In this document: positions 32,701 to 43,791 of the stretch, piece after piece
How positions within the stretch are numbered: position 1 is the stretch's first letter
Layout: each line of letters begins with the position of its first letter
Origin: Biomphalaria glabrata
Taxonomy: Eukaryota > Mollusca > Gastropoda > Planorbidae
Length of the DNA stretch: 64,000 bases
Assembly: GCF_947242115.1 (NCBI RefSeq)
Contig: NC_074716.1
Location: 7,641,501-7,705,500, forward strand
Direction: 5' to 3'
Notes under the pieces: generated by a model
The model's database searches: none
What the model was told of the DNA's origin: nothing
What the model saw: the letters and a program-made list of their open reading frames with translations, nothing else
Position numbers and translations under genes: made by a program

Positions 32701-34837
32701 GTTTTGAGAGTTTTCTTTGTTAGGACTGAAATAAAACAAAGAATTCATATTGAAAAGAAACAGTTAATCAAAGCTTTATAAAAAAAATAATATATCTGTA
32801 TTAACATGAAAATTTTTTTATATACTTGAATGATTTTTGAAAGATTGAATTGTTCCATTCATCTGATGAATCTTGACTGCTATGAGGACTATAACTACTG
32901 CCTGAAATTTAAAAAAAAATATTTTGAATGAATTATTTCATTGCAATTATTGCAGGTAAAAATGTGCAAATATATTAAGTGCCTTTACATCATGATGCAG
33001 ATAATCAAAACTAGGATAATAATGTCTGTTTATCGATTCCAAAGATAGAAAAACAGCTATCCAATAGTACAAACAACTATGGAGGTTCTATACGTCAATG
33101 AGTACTTACAGAATTCATCTCTTTCATCACTGCTCAATAGTTTTGTTCTTCCCTCTGCAAATCTTTCCTGTGCTTTGAATATCACAGCTAACGGTTGGGC
33201 ATTGGATGAAATAGCTTTTTGAAGAATATGTAAGGCTTTGTCTTTGTTTCCTAGAATTCAAGTAGACAGGGTGAAATACTTTCACAAATTCCACACAAAA
33301 TTTATTTTGAATGAAAGTGTGGGGACATTTTTTTTTGGTAGCTTTGGTGAGTAGACAAAAATTTTTCTTTAAGACTAGTGATTTCTGGGTGAGATTTAAC
33401 AGCTTCCCATGAAAGATAAGCTGACTCAGGGATATCCTAAAATCTTTTTTGTCCAGAAATTTTAAAAAGTTGCTAATTTAGATAGACCTTGGCTAACAGG
33501 ATACTGTAAAGCATATATATGAATATTAAAAAAAAAGAGTCAATTCTGTTAATTAAGACATTCACTATGAAAAGAAGGTTTAAAATTTGTCCTTATAACT
33601 TACCTTTCTTCAGCTCTAATTCAGCGTATGCAACATGGACAATAGCAAACTGATGCATCTTTCTGTGTGCATAGCTAAGGATTTTCTCAGCTTCACCTAA
33701 ACTGTCTTGTTTGGCATTGGAACTGGCATATTAACAAAACAATAACAGATTGAAAATGCTACAAATTTAAGAAAAAAAAAAGGTATATATATATACATGA
33801 ATTTACTATTTAGTTTAGTTCTTTAAATTTAAAAATGTCATACCTTCTAAATTCAGCATAGTCAAGGATAAGTTGTGCATGAACAACAGAATTATTACTC
33901 TGAGGAATAACCTGAAAAAAATGAAGATAATAAAATATCAAGAATTTGTTATTTTGTACACATTACTGAAATTTTACTGGTTATAAATTTTACAAAATTA
34001 AAACAAAATACAAAATTTGTACAAGCCTAAAACAGTACCAGTTTCTCTTTATGGGGAACCAAACAGGCATAGAAATATGTATATATAATATATTCTCTTC
34101 AGTAACCATAAATATAGACCCAGTGATAGTGAATAGACACATTCTTTGTTCCATATGTAGAGGACAAATTTGTCCTTCTTCCCTAGTGCTATTAGAGCAT
34201 GGAATGGGTTGCCTCAGTCAGCCAGGAAAACCAATGACTTGGCAGAATTTAAGTCATTCATTGACATGCATGACTAGGAATACAAGTAGGATGTAATCAT
34301 CTTCTTTTTTGAAGTAACGTCTGTCTTTTATAAGATAAGATAAGATAGACGAGAATATGTTATATTTGTTCCATAGAAATAGAGCTTGATATATGGAGGT
34401 GAATGTACATCAAAATTTGTAAGCAGCAACTAACCTTAAAGGCTACTTTGTATAATTTATCAATTGTACGAGTATGCAGCGTTTCATCAACATGATCAGC
34501 TTTTGACTTTAGCTGGTCTATATACTCTTTCCAATCCTCTGGTCGATTTCCAGCCATTGCAATCTGAGACATCCTTGAATGGACATCACCAGTTAGGAAT
34601 GAGCCGCTTACTTTGAAATTTGAATAAAATAAATTTTAAAATTATAAGACTTACAAAGGTACATAGAAAAAAAAAAAAGAAGAAGATGAAAATAGATATA
34701 ATATATTGATTTTTAAAGTTGCTAATAAATTTAACTGTCACGTATCTAATTAACACTTTTAAAAAAATGTATAAAAGTAAAGTAATAAGATTCATTCATA
34801 TTTTTAATAGTTTTATTTCACATATATTACCTTCCAT
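23798..34837 (-). CDS. TTK: TTK/Mps1 dual-specificity spindle-checkpoint kinase
   Basis: Kinetochore kinase that starts the mitotic checkpoint by phosphorylating Knl1. Seventeen coding exons, all in phase: 34831-34837, 34435-34610, 33844-33911, 33604-33722, 33110-33250, 32826-32901, 32450-32725, 31124-31266, 30510-30993, 29602-29713, 28144-28379, 27524-27687, 27205-27401, 26784-26957, 24444-24528, 23936-24039, 23798-23833. Product 865 aa (human 857). An N-terminal TPR-like domain (about 20-150; [33 protein letters not shown]) is followed by a disordered Ser/Asn-rich middle. The kinase has GRGGSAKVY, catalytic Lys576, HSDLKPANF (Asp673), DFG (Asp690), [11 protein letters not shown] and [21 protein letters not shown] and the GT-x-x-YM-x-PE activation segment are Mps1 hallmarks. 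The tiny first coding exon (MEG/V) is the least certain; an alternative start is the Met in MSQIAMAGN. Two donors are weak (GTTAGT at 34434, GTTCAA at 31123). Confidence 0.95.
24774..26516. mobile_element. hAT-like non-autonomous DNA transposon with subterminal repeats
   Basis: In the TTK intron between the two last kinase exons. Termini are CAGGGTTCCCCCAC and, inverted, CAGGGTTCCCGCGG; CTTTTG flanks both sides (24768-24773, 26517-26522). Both ends carry repeated TTTCAGGAGATTTCCAGGAG-like units (24800-24855; 26385-26500, inverted relative to the terminus). The 1.5-kb interior is AT-rich, full of CTAGATC words and has no coding frame. The architecture parallels the hAT end at 2750-2911. A 6-bp rather than 8-bp duplication leaves the superfamily slightly open. 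Confidence 0.75.
25370..26130. repeat. CTAGATC-rich tract inside the hAT-like element
   Basis: The longest such tract in the window. AGATCT, CTAGAT, ATCATCTA and ACTACTA words alternate irregularly over about 760 bp. Confidence 0.7.
28966..29229 (-). mobile_element. SINE family A, near full length
   Basis: Minus strand starts GGAGGTGCAGTGGCTGATTG. The B box GGGTTTGAATCC is well kept and the body matches 20605-20820. It lies in a TTK intron, same strand as the gene. Confidence 0.85.
29427..29447 (+). repeat. Short interstitial telomere-like repeat
   Basis: About three CCCTAA units beside a long A-run in a TTK intron. Far too short to be a telomere. Confidence 0.7.
29928..30115 (-). mobile_element. 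SINE A fragment joined to a LINE 3'-tail fragment
   Basis: The left part (29928-30022) is the 3' half of the family-A SINE. At about 30023 it changes without a gap to sequence encoding FKDQ...DIEESTW on the minus strand, the zinc-finger-tailed LINE seen at 38555-38865. The SINE head is missing. Confidence 0.65.
31752..31930. repeat. 91-bp direct tandem duplication
   Basis: CGGACATAGCTGACATCAG and the following 70 bases occur twice with almost no difference, in a TTK intron. The surrounding 31600-32240 is less AT-rich than the intron and may be part of an unidentified repetitive element; no coding frame or boundary was recognised. Confidence 0.8.
34051..34345 (+). mobile_element. LINE 3' end with short repeat tail
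   Basis: Inside TTK intron 3, opposite strand. Encodes [20 protein letters not shown], then [13 protein letters not shown] and a stop, the C-terminus of a Jockey/CR1-type RT, then about 70 bases of 3'UTR ending in ATAAGATAAGATAAGAT. The coding part is intact over this short distance. Confidence 0.8.
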
Positions 34838-34993
34838 TTTCTTGACTTATTGAATAAGCTGAAAAAAAAAAAATCTATAGATTATTGATGATTAGGATTA
34901 AATTTATCAATATGGTCTTAAAGGTACATGGTCTTAAATTTTAGACCTAATTTTAATTTGTTATTTCTTTCAAGATCATTGAAGATGTACTAT

Positions 34994-36416
34994 AGTAGTT
35001 TATTTAATTCGGACATTACATGAATTCGGACATTCACTGTTTTTGTGGTCATTAAATAATTATTTTAATATTTATTACAAAACTAGCACGCTGTATAATG
35101 TGCTTGTCCATTTTCAAATGATTCTGACCCAATTTCCTTCCATTTAGCTGTCTTTTTATGTACGAAAAACGAAATTCAAATTTGTTAGTCAGGTTGTTGT
35201 TTTTTCCTATGTTACCCGGATGACTTTACCTCTTCCTAGGGTTAAGACTATATTTTTTGATTGGCTAAGTTTGTTAACAGCGCTTTATAAATAAAATTAT
35301 TATTATTAAGTATATACTAATGAGACCGGCAATATTTACTCTGTTTTTGGAGCTGTTTTATTTGATTCATAAGCCAAGTTGTTTGATTCCATACAAAAAA
35401 CAATTTATAGGGTGTCCGAATTAAATTACGATTTTCATACCAAAATTTATTTCGGACAGCCAGTTTTGGACATCAATAAAAATGATTTTATATTATATTT
35501 GTTTGTTTGTTGTTGTTTTTTTTAAATAGAGAATAAATGGGCAAATGTTTGGGGTGAGCTTGGTACATTGAACGAAGTTAAATGCTTAGATCTAGACCTA
35601 CTAGATAAATGTATGCAAACGCGACATGAAGCTCTTCAAAATCGACACAAGCAGCTGTGAAGAGATGGCACTGGATAGATCCACATGGAGAGAGAGTATA
35701 AAGGAAGGGTCATGGATTGCAGATGTCACACAACAGAAGCAGAAAAAAGGATGAAAATGTAACGGCGCCCCGTGATTACATATGCCCAACCTGCGATCGC
35801 AGCTGTGTATTCTTACCTGTACTATACTACAAAAATCATCTGTATTAGAAATTTATTAAATGAATAAACAAAAAAACACAAAACATTCAACACACATCTA
35901 ATCATGCAAACATAAAATAAGTCTAAAAGTCTGTGCAGAAGTCACTATCCCAGTGACCTAATTTTGGTAAAATAAGTGTGTTCATATAGTCATATTTTTA
36001 TTTTTTGTGTTTGTATTTATGCATAATTCCAAAACATCTTAATGATTTAATGTGAGGGGCTATGCCTGCGGATCTTATAATTTAGTTAATGTTAATATAG
36101 AATTGAAATCTGAGTTTATTGATGCCTAAATATAGAGACTGTCCGAAATAAATTATGATGTCCGGAATCAAATAATGTGGGTCAAATTTGTCCAAATTAA
36201 ATGAAAACACACAGCCTCTTTGACCTTAAATTTATTAATAATAAATATAGGTTAGGGGTACAAATATAAGTAGTCATCCTTATTCTCCTTAAACTAAAGA
36301 AGATTTTGATACTTCATTTTCTTTTCTAAGTCAATCCATTGTCAAATAATGCGCTGTCAAAGTCAAACTTTCAAATTTGGGCCTTATACTATAGTGTCCG
36401 AATAGCATGAAATACT
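34994..36416. mobile_element. Non-autonomous DNA element with TTCGGACA repeats, copy 1
   Basis: Imperfect inverted ends AGTAGTTTATTTAATTCGGACA and AGTATTTCATGCTATTCGGACA. Five or more further TTCGGACA or TGTCCGAA words lie inside, at both ends and in the middle. About 1.2 kb is shared with copy 2 (36622-37895) at high identity and in the same orientation. This copy has a LINE fragment inserted at 35606-35815 and about 40 extra bases near 35270. No coding frame. Superfamily unknown. Confidence 0.75.
35606..35815 (+). mobile_element. LINE 3'-tail fragment
   Basis: Absent from the sister copy at the matching place, so it marks an insertion. Plus strand encodes EEMALDRSTWRESIKEG and, in another frame, RDYICPTCDRSC, the C-terminal zinc-finger tail of a LINE. 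The frame is broken. Confidence 0.7.
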
Positions 36417-36621
36417 CTAGATTCTAGATTGTTATACAGTTATGATCAATGACAGAATGAATTAATATATATACTTTACTTATTTACTAGAGTCTCGCCT
36501 AGCTATGCCTAGATCTAGATCTCTAGTGTCTAGATTCTAGGTCTAGATCTATCTGAATCTGCTTATATTATTTATAGTAATTTATACAATATAGACTAAT
36601 TATATATTTTAATATATATAT

Positions 36622-37895
36622 AGTAGTTTATTTATTTCGGACATTACATGAATTCGGACATTCGCTGTTTTTTGTGGTCATTAAATAATTATTTTAATAT
36701 GTATTATAAAACTAGCGCGCTGTATAATGTGCTTGTCCATTTTCCAATGATTTTGACCCAATTTCCTTCCATTTAGCTGTCTTTTTATGTACGAAAAACG
36801 AAATTCAAATTTGTTAGTCAGGTTGTTGTTTTTTCCTATGTTACCCGGATGACTTTACCTCTTCCTAGGGTTAAGACTATATTTTTTGATTGGCTAAGTC
36901 TACACTAATGAGCCCGGCAATAATTATTCTGTTTTTGGAGCTAATTTATTTGATTCATAAGCCAAGTTTTCTAATTCCATGAAAAAAAAAAATTAATACG
37001 TTGTCCGAATTAGATTACGATTTTCTTACCAAAATTTATTTCGGACAGCCAGTTTTGGACATCAATAAAAATGATCTTATATTATATTTGTTCGTTTGTT
37101 GTTGTTTTTTTAAATAAAGAATAAATGGGCAAATGTTTGGAGTGAGCTTGGTACATTGAATGAAGTTAAATGCTTAGATCTAGACCTACTAGATAGATCT
37201 AGATTTATATAGAGAGAATATAGAGGATTCAGAATGGCTATAGATCGTAACCTGTAGGGGCCTACTATACTACAAAAGATCATCTGTATTTTGATCTAGA
37301 AATTTATTAAATTAATGAACAAAAAAAACACAAACATTCAACACACATCTAATCATGCAAACCCCAAACATTCAACACACATAAAATAAACAAACATAAA
37401 ATAAGTCTAAAAGTCAGTGTAGAAGTCACTATTCCAGTGACCTAATTTTGATAGAATAAGTGTGTTCATATTTTTATTTTTTGTGTTCGTATTTATGCAT
37501 AGTTTGAAAACATCGTAATGATTTCCTGTGAGGGGCTATGCCTGGGGATCTTAAAATTTAGTTAATATTAATATAGAATTAAAATCTGAGATAATTGATG
37601 CCTAAATATAGAGACTGTCCGAAATAAATTATGATGTCCGGAATCAAATAATGTGGGTCAAATTTGTCCAAATTAAATGAAAACACACAGCCTCTTTGAC
37701 CTTAAATTTATTAATAATAAATATAGGTTAGGGGTACAAATATAAGTAGTCATCCTTATTCTCCTTTAAGTTTAACTAAAGAAGATTTTGATACGTCATT
37801 TTCTTTTCTATGTCAAACCATTGTAAAATTTAATGCGCTGTCAAAGTCAAACTTTCAAATTTGGGCTTATAGGTGTCCGAATAGCATAAACTACT
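36622..37895. mobile_element. Non-autonomous DNA element with TTCGGACA repeats, copy 2
   Basis: Cleaner copy of the element at 34994-36416. Ends AGTAGTTTATTTATTTCGGACA and, inverted, AGTAGTTTATGCTATTCGGACA. Internal TTCGGACA words occur at about 36654, 37006, 37040 and 37617-37640. 1.27 kb, no coding frame. The flanking CTAGATC and TA runs hide any target duplication. Confidence 0.75.
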
Positions 37896-38320
37896 CTAGA
37901 TTCTAGATCTAGATCTAGATCTAAATCTAGTTATAGTCTGGATATTTATTTAATTTAGTCTATTGTGACACTAATTACTATTCAAAGACTATTGAGCCTA
38001 GGCTAGATTTAGATGGACAATACATGAATAATGACAATCAATATCAATGATTATTGCTTCTCAAACTCAATGAAGTTGAACTGATTACTCATTTACTGAA
38101 TCATTCATTTAACATTATCATTATCAATATCATATGATTATCACTGATTATCAGTGAATGACAGTCACAATTCATGTTCATGCCCAGTCCGCCCCTCTTA
38201 AATAGATCTAGATCTATAGATATATTAGATAGTTTACGTGACTAGATAAATTAGCTTACGTTAAATTAGATTATTATAGATCGATGTCTAGATCTAGAAT
38301 TAAACAAAATTAGTCAATAA
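37885..38320. repeat. CTAGATC-rich tract with ATCA-rich middle
   Basis: AGATCT words at both ends. 38020-38170 has many ATTATCA, TGATTATC and TCATT words with short palindromes. Confidence 0.55.
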
Positions 38321-38554
38321 AAATCCAGGCACTTAACTAGTCAAAAGCCATTTTCTCATTTTGAAAAATAAGTCATTTTTGTCAAAGTCAAAGCCAGTTA
38401 CTATTGGTTAGTTTTCTTTATAATATTGTAATGTATAGGCCAGTGAAAGAACCACAATGACAAGGGGGGAAGACTCACAAAACGTTTGTTCTGACAAAAA
38501 AATTCAAATTACCTTGAGTTTCCCCCCTTTATAATAATAATAAGGCTAGTCTTC

Positions 38555-38865
38555 GCGAGTCCGAAGATTAATGAGGAATACAGTATTTCCCGTGGCTGCG
38601 CAGTCCCAGCTGTGACCTGCATATTTTGCAACATCCAGGGCAAGCATAACCATTGTCCGCAGGTGGTCGATTTAGATTTTCTTTTCGTCGTCTGCGTTTG
38701 TCCTCGGCAGCAGATTTTCTTTTGGTCTCAAATGTGTATCCCGCGGCCTTCGTGAGTGACCTCCAGCTGTCTCGTTCCGACATCGCATGCAGCCAGGTGC
38801 TCTCTTCTATGTTAGCCAAGGAAAGTTGACGCCTAAGCTGGTCTTTGAAGCTTTTCCTTTATAGA
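38555..38865 (-). mobile_element. LINE 3' end (zinc-finger tail)
   Basis: An open minus-strand frame encodes SFKDQLRRQLSLANIEESTW, RDSWRSLTKAAGYTFE, RKSAAEDKRRRRKENLNRP and YACPGCCKICRSQLGLRSHG, ending at a stop. This is the C-terminal tail of an RTE/CFDP2-like LINE ORF2, with a C-x2-C...H finger. Related pieces lie at 18940-19140 and 30023-30115; more distant tails at 35606-35815 and 63330-63709. Confidence 0.82.
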
Positions 38866-38974
38866 TCTAGGGGTGTTTAACTTAGTCTTAGCTATGTCTG
38901 TTACTTTACGGCTTAATTTGTAGCATATATTATTATTTATTAGTATGAGATATGTAACTATTAAAGTTTAAATC

Positions 38975-39070
38975 ACCGATTAGCATGCATGACTAGTTTG
39001 ACACATGAAATGCGTAATGAATAAGATAAGACGTAATTATCTTCTTTAGTCTATAAGATATATAGATCTA
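38975..39070 (+). mobile_element. LINE 3'UTR fragment
   Basis: GCATGCATGACTAGTTTGAC and GAATAAGATAAGACGTAATT match the 3' end of the LINE at 34051-34345. Confidence 0.5.
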
Positions 39071-39446
39071 ATAATTTGTAAAGAATTTAGTATCGTTAAA
39101 AAAAACGTTTTTACTTTATGATCGATTGGGCATTATTTCTTTAATTATTTTATTAAAATTTAATTATTTTGTTATCTCCTATTACCTCCTAGGTTTGGGT
39201 TATATGGGATGTCTGACCAATTTCAGTTGAATTAACTAGAATAATAAAATTATGATTATACCTTAGACGTAGCCAGAAGGGTTAGAGGCTCAAACCTACC
39301 CCCAGAAAAAAAAAATAGCTTCCTCCGCCCCATTCCCTGATATATTTTACACACCCAATGTTAAACTACCAGTCGCTGGGCTCTATTAATGAAGTAAATC
39401 TAAAAGAACTCATGCAACAGTATGAGAAAAAGGAAAGCAAATTCTG

Positions 39447-40558
39447 GTGAGGGTGTGCCCGGAAGATATTCCAGCTACCCGTCGCCTCAGCGTGGCCCTC
39501 CGGTGGAAACGTCCAGGGGTGGAACTGGATAGGCAAAGAACGAGTAGCGAACCAGGCCTTCTAGCAGGTCTCCCTGGGTGAGCTTTTTTTTTTTTTTTTT
39601 TTTAATCTCACTCGGGGTGGGGATGGAACAAGTAACCTGCAACCCAGTCCTGAAAGTCCGCCACGCCGTTCCACAAGGTTGTCGTCATCAGTACCAGGAG
39701 CCTGGAGTGGCGACCTTCGCACGGAATTGTGGCGGTTACAGTATAGGAATATGAGACAAGCTCCCCGCAGTTAGCATTGTTCTCGACCACTTATAGCGAG
39801 TGGTAGGAGAGCGGGGACGGTGCGCTGTGTACACGGCACGGCCCGGTCCGGCCCAGTCAACAGATATGGCCGTTTACCGTTGGGAGCCCTCAGACAGGAC
39901 AGGGGTGAAGAGCCCCGTGTCCAGGCCTATTGGTTGGATAAAAGCCTTTCTAACCTTCAACGGGATATAATATGGCGCCTACGGCGCCGATTCCCTACTG
40001 GATTTCATCGAAGGTGAGGGTGTGCCGGAGGATTCAGCGTGGCCCCTCCAGTGGAAACGTCTAGTAGTGGAACTAGATAGGCTGAGTACGAGTAGCGAAT
40101 CACTGAATCAGGCCTTTGCGAGACGTCCTGGGTGAGCTTTTCTTTTTTTTTTTTTTTTTTTATCTCACTCGGGGTAGGGATGGAACAAACAGCCCGCACC
40201 CCAGTCCAAAAAGTCCGCTACTCCGTTCCACATGGGGGCCGTCATCAGTGACCGGATTAGTTGGAGTGGCAGTTTCCGCACGGAACAGTGGCGGTGACAG
40301 TATAGGAATATGAGGCAATCTCCCCATGGTCAGCGTTGTTCTCGGCCACTTATAGCGAGTGGGATCCAGGAACGGGGACGGTGCGATGTGTACGTGGTAC
40401 GGCCCCTCATGCCCAGTCATTATGGCCGTCACTGCTGGGAGCCCTCAGACAGGACAGGGGTGAAGAGCCCTATGCCCAGGCCTGGTTGTTGGATAAAACA
40501 CAGCCAACGGAGGTCACGGCCTATGGCGCCGATTCCCTATTTGACTTCATCGAAGGTG
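39447..40558. repeat. GC-rich direct tandem duplication, unit about 560 bp
   Basis: Two diverged copies, about 39447-40011 and 40012-40558, each starting GGTGAGGGTGTG and ending TCATCGAAG. Each holds a T-run followed by ATCTCACTCGGGGT, then TATAGGAATATGAG and GAGCCCTCAGACAGGACAGG. They differ sharply from the AT-rich surroundings. A plus-strand frame reads through part of copy 2 (40336-40620) but is unrecognised. The unit may be part of an unidentified mobile element. Confidence 0.75.
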
Positions 40559-41096
40559 AGGGTGTGAGATTCAGCCCCTCAAAGACCCCAGGGCCGGATT
40601 TAAACTTGATAAGTCCCTAAACTATGTAAGATATTGGTCCCATAAGGCCCTATAACATAAAGCAATTTATTCCTTTTTCTTTCAAATAAATGTATGTTTC
40701 ATTAGTTTCATTACTTTTAGTTCGAAACTATCTCTGTTATGTATTCAAGTCGTCTTGTTGTATTGTTAGAGAGAGAGGTGCAATTTAAGTTTGGGACTTT
40801 GTCTTTGGAAGAACTCTCGGGCTCCAAAATGTGTTGATCCTAAATAAAGAATTGTTTGTGAGGACTGTTAGTGTTATATAATGGATAGGAATGCGGGTGG
40901 GTTCGGGGGGAGGGCGTATAACCACGTGACCCTGGGTGGTGACGCGGGACCATACAACTATAGTCGTTTGAACGCTCTTTTCTTAGAGAAAGGGATGGCA
41001 AAAGTGAATGTTAATTTGGTTCCTGGTCGCTGTCAGGCGATGACGCCGAACAATGGTTCGAGTCCTTGTCTGTATCACCAACTGTACAAAGTGCAT

Positions 41097-41290
41097 AATA
41101 GTCATCAATGATCATCATAATAGTCATCAATGATCATCAAAATAGTCATCAATGATCAATCAAAATAGTCATCAATGATCATCATAATAGTCATCAATGA
41201 TCATCAAAATAGTCATCAATCATCATCATAATAGTCATCAATGATCATCAAAATAGTCATCAATGATCATCACAATAGTCATTTATTTTC
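41097..41290 (-). repeat. 22-bp tandem repeats forming the LINE 3' tail
   Basis: About nine units of GATGATCATTGATGACTATT plus two variable bases (AT or TT), with one unit slightly short. It starts directly after the AATAAA of the LINE 3'UTR. Confidence 0.85.
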
Positions 41291-42110
41291 ATGCGCTGCA
41301 AATGGAAAGATGAGTTGAGCATTGTGCAAAATGTGTCTTTATTAAAAAACCTCTTTTCAACTCGTGCCGCCATGGAAACTTCTGGGGAAAACCTGAACAC
41401 GGATCTCGAAAACAGATCAAACATACTATCTCGCCAACCGCCTTGTCTAACTTCCTAACACTTCCCAGTTTTGGCACATCGGCACAGTTTAGGCCATGTT
41501 GTGCCCGTAATCCTTCAAGGATTACTCTCCCTTCATATCACCAGAGCTGAATTCCATACAGTCAAATCATTAAAATCAAGGTCTATTCACAGTTAAAATA
41601 GTACAACTAGTAAAAATTTAATAATTTAGTAAAAATCTTTAGTAAATATTATATGTTCACAATTTCACAAATCAAATCTTCGTAGACAACCCCACCTCCC
41701 GGACAAAGCCCAGTACCTTCCCAGGGTCGACACTATCGAACAGTGATTTTAAATTGTGCCCTCTAAAAAAAACTTCCCCTAATATCCTGGTATCTGGGGC
41801 AATCAATGAAGATTTGTTTCACGGTGAGAAGAGAGTCACAGTACTCACAAAGTGGGGGCTCCTCTCTCTTCAGCACAAAGGAGTGCGTGATGTAGGTGTG
41901 GCCAATCCTATGTCTGGACATGGTCGTGCTACCACGCCTTGTCAGACCCTTAGATGTGGACCGCCACCTGACATCCGCCACAATCTGTCTCGAGTTTGTT
42001 GTGGGTCTTAGCTTCCCACCGATCCTGCCACTCTCAATAGGTGGTAGAGGCAATACTCTGTCTCAGGTCCGAGCAGGGAATTCGGGTTCCTGACACCTAC
42101 GAAAATGTAA
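41097..42110 (-). mobile_element. LINE 3' end with tandem-repeat tail
   Basis: Minus strand 42053-41763 encodes RIGHTYITHSFVLKREEPPL, CEYCDSLLTVKQIFIDCPRY and then QDIRGSFF, the C-terminal zinc-knuckle block of an I/Jockey-type LINE. It is followed by SLFDSVDPGKVLGF, a 3'UTR of about 400 bases, an AATAAA (about 41288) and then a 22-bp repeat tail to 41097. Confidence 0.85.
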
Positions 42111-43512
42111 GTGGTGGCCCAGGCAAGGGTTTTGTGGATGCTCCTACACTTTTTTTGAAAGCTTTAATATAAATTTATTATTACTTATATTTAAAAACGT
42201 ACCTTATTTTAGAAGAGAGGAATGGTGTACTTTCAAATTTAATCTCATTTTCCTTCTTTAAAAACAAATATTTAAAATGTACGTTTTAGTCTGAATGCTT
42301 TTGTATATTACAAGCATACTACAAGCGGACACTTATTAACCACAACAGTGTTGCCAAGTGTAAGATTTAAAATGTTTTCTGTTAAAACAGCGAAAAAAAA
42401 AAAGAATAAAAGTAAAAAAAAAAAAAAAATGAAAAAAGTAGTAATTTGCTAAATTGTCATAATATGGATAATTTTTTTTTATTGAGGGGAGTTTTTCTTG
42501 TGGAGGCCCTTGGGCAGTAGGCTCGCCCGCCCTCCCTTAAATCCACCCCTGAGTAATTGTCTCAACACACACACACACAGGTGTAACTTCATACTGATAT
42601 TCCATTTTTTTGTGAAATAAAAAAAAAAAGAAAATATCAATTTGGTTTTATTAATTTCTTTAAATTATCTATAATGGAGGGTTATGCACCAAAAGAGTTA
42701 TTTAATGCTTTAAAAAAGACAGAATTGTGTATTAAGCTATTTTTGTTTATATTTTTGTTTATATTTATAATTGTTAAAAATTGTATTTTGACAATTTTGC
42801 GGAAATACCAAAAATTAAATAAAAATTTAAAGTTTAATAGAAAGCAATCTTCTGAGCTTAGATTGCAAATCTATCTATACCATTTCTTAATGAGCACCTA
42901 AGAGGTAAAATAAACCTGTGTACAAAATTCATGTACATCCATTGTTACAGAGATTTGTGATAGACATTCAATCAATCAGTGAAGTTCCAATATATTTCAG
43001 GTATATATATTGGAATCTTTTTTTAGGTTGAGTGATCACTTTTTCCAATTAAAGAAAAAACAAAAATACAAATAAAACAAAGAAAGTGAGAAGCAAATTA
43101 AAATATTTTATATTTACTGAAAGACATTGCATAAATTAATTATTTCTATAAACATGTTATATATCAATACAGGAGCCCATGGGACAAAATAACAAGTAAT
43201 TGTGTGTTAATTCTCAGTTTGAGCACTGGCATTGGTGTCTGAAACTATATATCTTTTTTAAGTGCATCAAGTAAAGTACCGTTAATTATTCTCAACACAA
43301 GTAAAAATGAATATTGAAATCATTGTTAAAAATTGCTTCACATATCTTGTGCCTGATTAACATTCTAAGATAGCGAAAGCTTTAAAAAAAATGCAAGTAC
43401 ATGAAAACAAAAAAGAAGATAAAATGTGTCAACTAAAACATACTTTAGTCTAATGCTGTCAATGACTACATGTATGTGAATTACTGCTGTTCCTTGAAAA
43501 AAAAGGATAATT

Positions 43513-43791
43513 TCATCCAAGCATATCAAATGTGTCATTATATACCTGCATGTTAATTAAAGACTGAAACTCTACAAAGCCATTGGTCTTCCTTATTGAT
43601 TCAGGCAACCCATTCCATGATTTTATGGCAGTAGGGTAGCAAGAATTGAAATGGAATACTGTGGGTATAATTTTGAAGCTAGTAATAACTACTGTTTTAA
43701 TAGGGATAAATGTCACTACTAATAAATAGTAGTCTAGGTCAGCTTTAGTTTGATAAGTTATTGTGCACATTTTTAGAATATAAGTATTCAT
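43513..43791 (-). mobile_element. LINE 3' end (RT C-terminus)
   Basis: Open frame with FNSCYPTAIKSWNGLPESIR and KTNGFVEFQSLINMQ, the last conserved block of a Jockey/CR1-type RT. It lies downstream of PRR5 on the same strand and might be part of its 3'UTR. Confidence 0.75.

Noticed and set aside
40881-41111. 76-codon open frame and a GGTTCGAGTCC B-box-like motif
   Set aside because: No recognisable protein; no acceptor-stem pairing or A box at the right distance, so not called a gene or tRNA.
40590-42551. A single transposon bounded by CAGGGCCGGATTTAA and its near inverse
   Set aside because: The flanks share no duplication, so the two ends may belong to different elements.
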